A DNA stretch of 64,000 bases from contig NC_039519.1 in NCBI RefSeq assembly GCF_003672135.1, positions 5,332,001 to 5,396,000 on the forward strand, given 5' to 3'. The notes under the pieces are model-generated. The model made no database searches, was not told the DNA's origin, and saw only the letters and a program-made list of their open reading frames with translations. This stretch comes from Ooceraea biroi (taxonomy: Eukaryota; Arthropoda; Insecta; Hymenoptera; Formicidae). Each line of letters opens with the position of its first letter. Positions within the stretch are counted from its first letter, which is position 1. Of the stretch, positions 60,136 through 64,000 are shown in pieces. A program made the position numbers and the translations under genes.

Positions 60136-60745
60136 CACCGTTAAAAATTGTGCGTCCATGTGTTAAAATTTTCTTGTGTTGCCATGTTTTGATTACTACT
60201 TCAATGTAAAATTAACATACAACTGATATGTTATTATTTTTATAACAATTTTATGTTACATTAATGTTAACTTCATAACTTAACATTTTGTGTATGTCTC
60301 TTAGAAATGGAATATTATTTCAAATGCTTTTAACACAATAATTTTAAACAATCAACATGTCACAAAGTCAGTTTAACATTCTAAAAGAAGTTAAAGTAAA
60401 TCTTCAAATAATCATGAACTTTGACATATAAAATAGTCAAATTTACTAAAATTAAATGTTTCTATCAAAACTAATTTAAGTTGAAATAATTACTATCATG
60501 TGTTAATATAACATAAAAAGTAAACTTCTCTTCCATGTAGTTTTCAATTACTTTGTATGTTATTTTTACATCACACTTAAAGTCACAATAACAAAAATAA
60601 ATGTAAAGTATTGTGTTAATTACTTAACATTTCTAGTTTGTCAAGAAGTAACATATGACGAATGAGTTGCTTTAACTTAAAATTTAGAGTGGACTTTCTG
60701 GGACATGCAAAAAATGTTAAAATTAACATTTTATTTTTTACTGTG
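60136..60745 (+). mobile_element. MITE family M, copy C (complete)
   Basis: 610 bp from CACCGTTAAAAATTG to TTTTTTACTGTG, flanked by TA on both sides (60134-60135 and 60746-60747). It is the same element as copy A in opposite orientation. The TA flanks suggest mobilisation by a Tc1/mariner-type transposase. No coding sequence. Confidence 0.9.
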
Positions 60746-60749
60746 TATG

Positions 60750-61190
60750 TGCGCGCAGTAATAACGATGATTCCATTTTGGTTGCTTTTCTATCCGTCAA
60801 GCATTTTTTCTTACATTTTTTTCTTGCGAGGAAATCTAATTAGAGCTTATATTACCGGTCCGTATACTGGAAATTAAAGGATCTAATTTTTAATTAAGTT
60901 GAGGAAATTGTCCCTTAAAGAAAATTTAGGATTTAATTATTGACTTTCTTGGTGGTTTTAATTACGCAAACAATGCGTATGGCAAAATTGTAAAACTCTT
61001 GCGCAGTTATCGTTTGTTCATGATACTGAGTATTTATCTTTTATTTACATGACACATAGATAATCGTACGCGATACCTACTGCGGTATCAGGCTCTGATG
61101 TTTAACACTGATTGACATTGTTTAACATTGATTCATTCAGCGAAAAGTTAATTTGTCGACCAATCCTAGCAGTTTATTAATGTACAATTA
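60750..61190. other. Intergenic, no gene recognised
   Basis: AT-rich. A short duplicated word (TTTAACATTGATT and relatives) occurs around 61098-61130. Nothing else was noted. Confidence 0.4.
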
Positions 61191-61199
61191 AATACACAA

Positions 61200-61231
61200 C
61201 GTTTCGACCACTCACCTGGTCCTTATCGAGT
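61200..61231 (-). ncRNA. Degenerate hammerhead-ribozyme-like motif
   Basis: The minus strand reads CTCGATAAG, then a stem GACCA-GGTGAG-TGGTC, then GAAAC. A hammerhead core needs CTGANGA before stem II and GAAA after it. The 3' part fits, while the 5' part differs at key positions, including the base corresponding to G8. Penelope-like elements are known to carry hammerhead motifs in this region, which supports the reading. It is probably not catalytic. Confidence 0.4.
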
Positions 61232-61422
61232 ATAACACAGTCTTTTTCTAAAACCGAGATTGTAACATGTAAATTAATAAAATAATACCAAACATTTAAA
61301 AACATATAAAACTTACTGCCTGAAAAAGACTTGAGAAATCTGTCCAAGATGGAATTGCGGCGAAGTACGTCTACAGTTGATGGTAGTCAACAAGCAAGTG
61401 TGTCAACGAGATATTATATTTG

Positions 61423-61612
61423 TCAAAAAGGGTCATATATACCGGGTAAACATTCAGTATCTTTCTGGATATTGATGGAATTATTATGACCTTTGATGAA
61501 AACCATTTCAGCAATCTCACGCTTTCTAAGATGTTTCTGTTGGTGGAGGATATTAACATTAGCCCAATCAACTGATTGACATGTTTTTATAATATAATTG
61601 TGGAATGCATAG
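61423..61612 (-). pseudogene. Penelope-like GIY-YIG polyprotein C-terminus
   Basis: The open frame ends at TGA (61423-61425). The residues VDWANVNILHQQKHLRKR are followed by EIAEMVFIKGHNNSIN. This resembles the terminal segment after the GIY-YIG endonuclease of Penelope-like elements (a DW..V.IL stretch, then R..E...I......N). Upstream the frame soon runs into AT-rich sequence with no further domain. Assignment is from remembered family pattern, not a search. Confidence 0.55.
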
Positions 61613-63668
61613 CGTTATTATATGTATATATATATATTTTTCAGATTAATTTCACATAACCACATTTCTGTAACTCGAAAATATTTTGAAGACAATAAGC
61701 AGTAGAATTTTTATGTTAATTTATGTATTGTATGTACTGTTTATCAATTATACATGAAAATACTTGTTTACACCATTAATATTATCTATACTTGTTAAAT
61801 GATTTTTAAAAATTATTTAGATATTAGTCAGCAAGTATTATTTCGTTTCAATGCGCGTGAATAATATCCATATCTTTAATGAATTAGGCACTTGTATAAA
61901 GACACTTATATGATTTAATGTAATAATATTTTGTAGCAGCTTTTGGATATAAAATATGCGTGATATTATAATTAATTATCTAAATCACGCAAAAACATTT
62001 TTAAAAGATTTTTAAACGCGCATTAAAAAGTCTGAGAGATTTCAAATACAACACTTGATTTTTATACAATAAAAGATAGCGATAACATAACAATCGGATT
62101 GTAATATTGCACGTTTAGTGGTACTTGATATTTGTTCTAATTTTTATATAGAAAATAGATAAGCAACAGATAGGCAAAGAATAGATAGATAAAGAAAATC
62201 TGATATGAGATGATATTATCTTAATAATACTACGTCTTGTGTGCGGTGTTTTGATTTTTATTTCTGCAAAACATTCAGCTAGCTTATTGTGAATTCGTGA
62301 ACCTTGCTCGTTTGGATTTGCATAATACATACTTTGCGTAAGTTATGATCAGTATCCAGTTTTTTTAATCACTATGACAAAAGTAATCATATTCCAGCAA
62401 ATGACAAAACTTTTTGTATTCTTTCCATCTTCTTCCGCTAAATCTCATCTCGTTTTCATTGAATAATTGGAATTGTTGTAATTCGTTTTCACTCGAGAGA
62501 ACTAAATTTTCTCCGAGTGTAGCGCGGAGGCGAAGAAAGTTCGAGATACAATACACGTGAATTTCGTCCAAGTGTGAGTAGTCACGAGTTCCATTAATTC
62601 CTGATTGCATTGTTAGTTCAGAAATAGATAAGAAACACTAAGCTTCGCATATTTCCCAGTACTTAAAATATGATTATTGTAGTACTGAGTTAAATAAATA
62701 ATATAAAGATAACTAGATGTGTAATAATGGTAATAACAATGCAAAAATGCAATAAAATTAACATGTCAGAGTTTGAATATTACGGAGTACTTTAAATAAA
62801 ATTCATTGGTTATATCTGTGACTGTATAGACATTTATTTTACGTTGCTCTCTCGGAATTATTTTAAATTTATGATTAAAAGTCGAAGAGCTCTCCGTCGA
62901 GGAATCATGCGTGCACGCAGAATGGAAAAACGACGGACGAAATTAGATTCGCGAGTACGTCGCAACGCGCTCTCTTTGAGGTGGCTTCTATTCGTGGTAA
63001 TTATGCGAAGACCGCTAATCTACATTTCGGTTTGGAGCGATCCTCACCTTGAAATGTGCGACTGCAGATGCCACTCACGATCGCTACGAGTGTCACGTAG
63101 ACTTTGCGCGAGCTTAATAGCTCTAGATCAAAGCGAAAGGCACTTTATTCGATTTGGATAATCATGTTAATCTTCGAGCGTAACTCGGCTGATTCCTTGC
63201 TTATTTATGAATCACAAGTGTCTAAATTATAATGAACATGAGAATGTAAATTGTCCATGCGTTAAATGCCAAACATGTAACTATATTTATAATATCAAAG
63301 ATAATTGCATGAATAAATTAAAATACGATATAAATTAAAATATCTGTTGGAGAGAAAACTATAACTTTTTTTGGTGCGAGTTTTTTGGGAATTAATTATA
63401 CTTTAATACGTCAAATATCAAATATAAAATTCATTTATAAATTGAAATATTCGCATATTCATATAGGGAATAAGTTTTTTATCAGGTTCTCTATATAGAT
63501 TATATTAGCTACAGTTTTGGACGTTGTAACCGATTGTTACTTTTGGTTTGAAATCTGAAACTGATCTGATCCCGCCCGGAATGCGTGGAATTCCTTTCAT
63601 GAAATAATGAATACTTCAGAAACGGTTCAGAAGGTGTTACATGTCTTAAAGGTTTGTGGGTAGATATA
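61613..63668. other. Intergenic, AT-rich, no gene recognised
   Basis: AT-rich sequence with a (TA)n stretch near 61621-61640. The minus frame 62365-62610 (81 residues) and plus frame 62844-63161 have somewhat protein-like composition but no recognisable family or splice context. Confidence 0.4.
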
Positions 63669-63670
63669 TA

Positions 63671-64000
63671 CAGGGTGTCGCGGGTTTCAACCGACAAACT
63701 GCGGGAGCATATTCTACTAGTGGAAATAAGAAAAAATTCTTATATCGAGTTTGCTTAGAAATGCTTTATTACAAAGTTATAAACCAATATTGAAAAGAAA
63801 TATGAGGTAAGTAACAACGGAACATAGTGTGGAATTTGCAAGGTCGAAGATGTTTATGTTACGTGTATTCACATGTATTCATGTTCACTATGTTGAAACG
63901 ATTCAGTATGATTGTTACTTTCACAACAGTAGCTGTTAGATTTCAATCGTCGTGTCAACTAGCAATTACTATCAGAATGCCAAAAGTGTTTTCAAACGAG
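63671..64000 (+). mobile_element. CAGGGTGT-ended transposon, Q-type (Qd), cut by window end
   Basis: Begins CAGGGTGTCGCGGGTTTCAA after TATA. It matches the left 330 bp of the Q elements at 52020-54330, including the start of the DUF4817 segment (ATG at 63976). The remainder is outside the window, so it is unknown whether this copy has the internal deletion. Confidence 0.9.

Larger units (their letters stand above)
61191..61612 (-). mobile_element. Penelope-like retroelement, 3' remnant
   Basis: The minus strand encodes the tail of an endonuclease-type C-terminus and then a 3' region with a hammerhead-like motif, the order found in Penelope-like elements. The 5' part with the reverse transcriptase is absent. 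The left limit is approximate and is set at the conserved CGTTTCGACC motif. Confidence 0.6.

Noticed and set aside
62365..62610. 81-residue minus-strand frame
   Set aside because: Somewhat protein-like, but isolated, AT-rich surroundings and no family recognised.
1..64000. tRNA, rRNA, LTR retrotransposon or endogenous viral sequence
   Set aside because: I saw no convincing tRNA box pairs, rRNA stretches, long terminal repeats or retroviral/viral protein motifs when reading the window. A dedicated search could still find weak cases.

Overview
The window looks like nuclear DNA of an insect, most likely an ant or another hymenopteran. It is AT-rich, with short CpG-rich patches and GT-AG introns. 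It holds many inactivated mariner/Tc1-type transposons, TTAGG-like pentamers (the arthropod telomere motif) inside one repeat, and an animal-type maltase gene. There are no operons, ribosome binding sites, CRISPR arrays or rRNA genes, and I recognise no tRNA.

The one gene I can read completely is on the minus strand at 50363-59093. It is a GH13 alpha-glucosidase (maltase) with eight coding exons that splice in frame to 600 residues. It has a signal peptide, all GH13 catalytic residues and a hydrophobic C-terminal tail suggesting a GPI anchor. Intron 1 carries a mariner, a 72-bp near-perfect palindrome and a CpG-rich patch with a consensus splice donor. Intron 5 carries three tandem DUF4817-type transposon derivatives. 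A CpG-rich block at about 29.3-31.0 kb may be the promoter or first exon of another gene, but I cannot identify that gene.

Most of the rest is mobile DNA. From left to right: a partial foldback element (1-378); a mariner pair (1769-4383); a TA-flanked element with internal tandem repeats and a pipsqueak-HTH gene remnant (7299-9962); a TA/CA-flanked MITE (14343-15010); a triple foldback array (15507-18644); a TTAA-flanked palindromic element with tandem half-units (20268-24117); a long-TIR element with an 8-bp target duplication (25607-27281); a second, inverted and truncated copy of the HTH element (31830-33975); three tandem CAGGGTGT-ended transposons, two of them hybrids (38620-40984); a second mariner pair (46424-49039); the maltase gene with its intronic insertions; two MITE copies (59575-60745); a Penelope-like retroelement remnant (about 61.2-61.6 kb); and one more DUF4817 element running off the right edge.

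The strongest pattern is that unrelated transposon families all sit here as head-to-tail tandem arrays with an identical spacer inside each array (4, 14, 40, about 170 or 293 bp). The two mariner pairs share the same 40-bp spacer but lie at different loci, each bounded by TA. All four of those mariners carry the same in-frame TGA. The remaining intervals are intergenic DNA in which I see no supportable gene.
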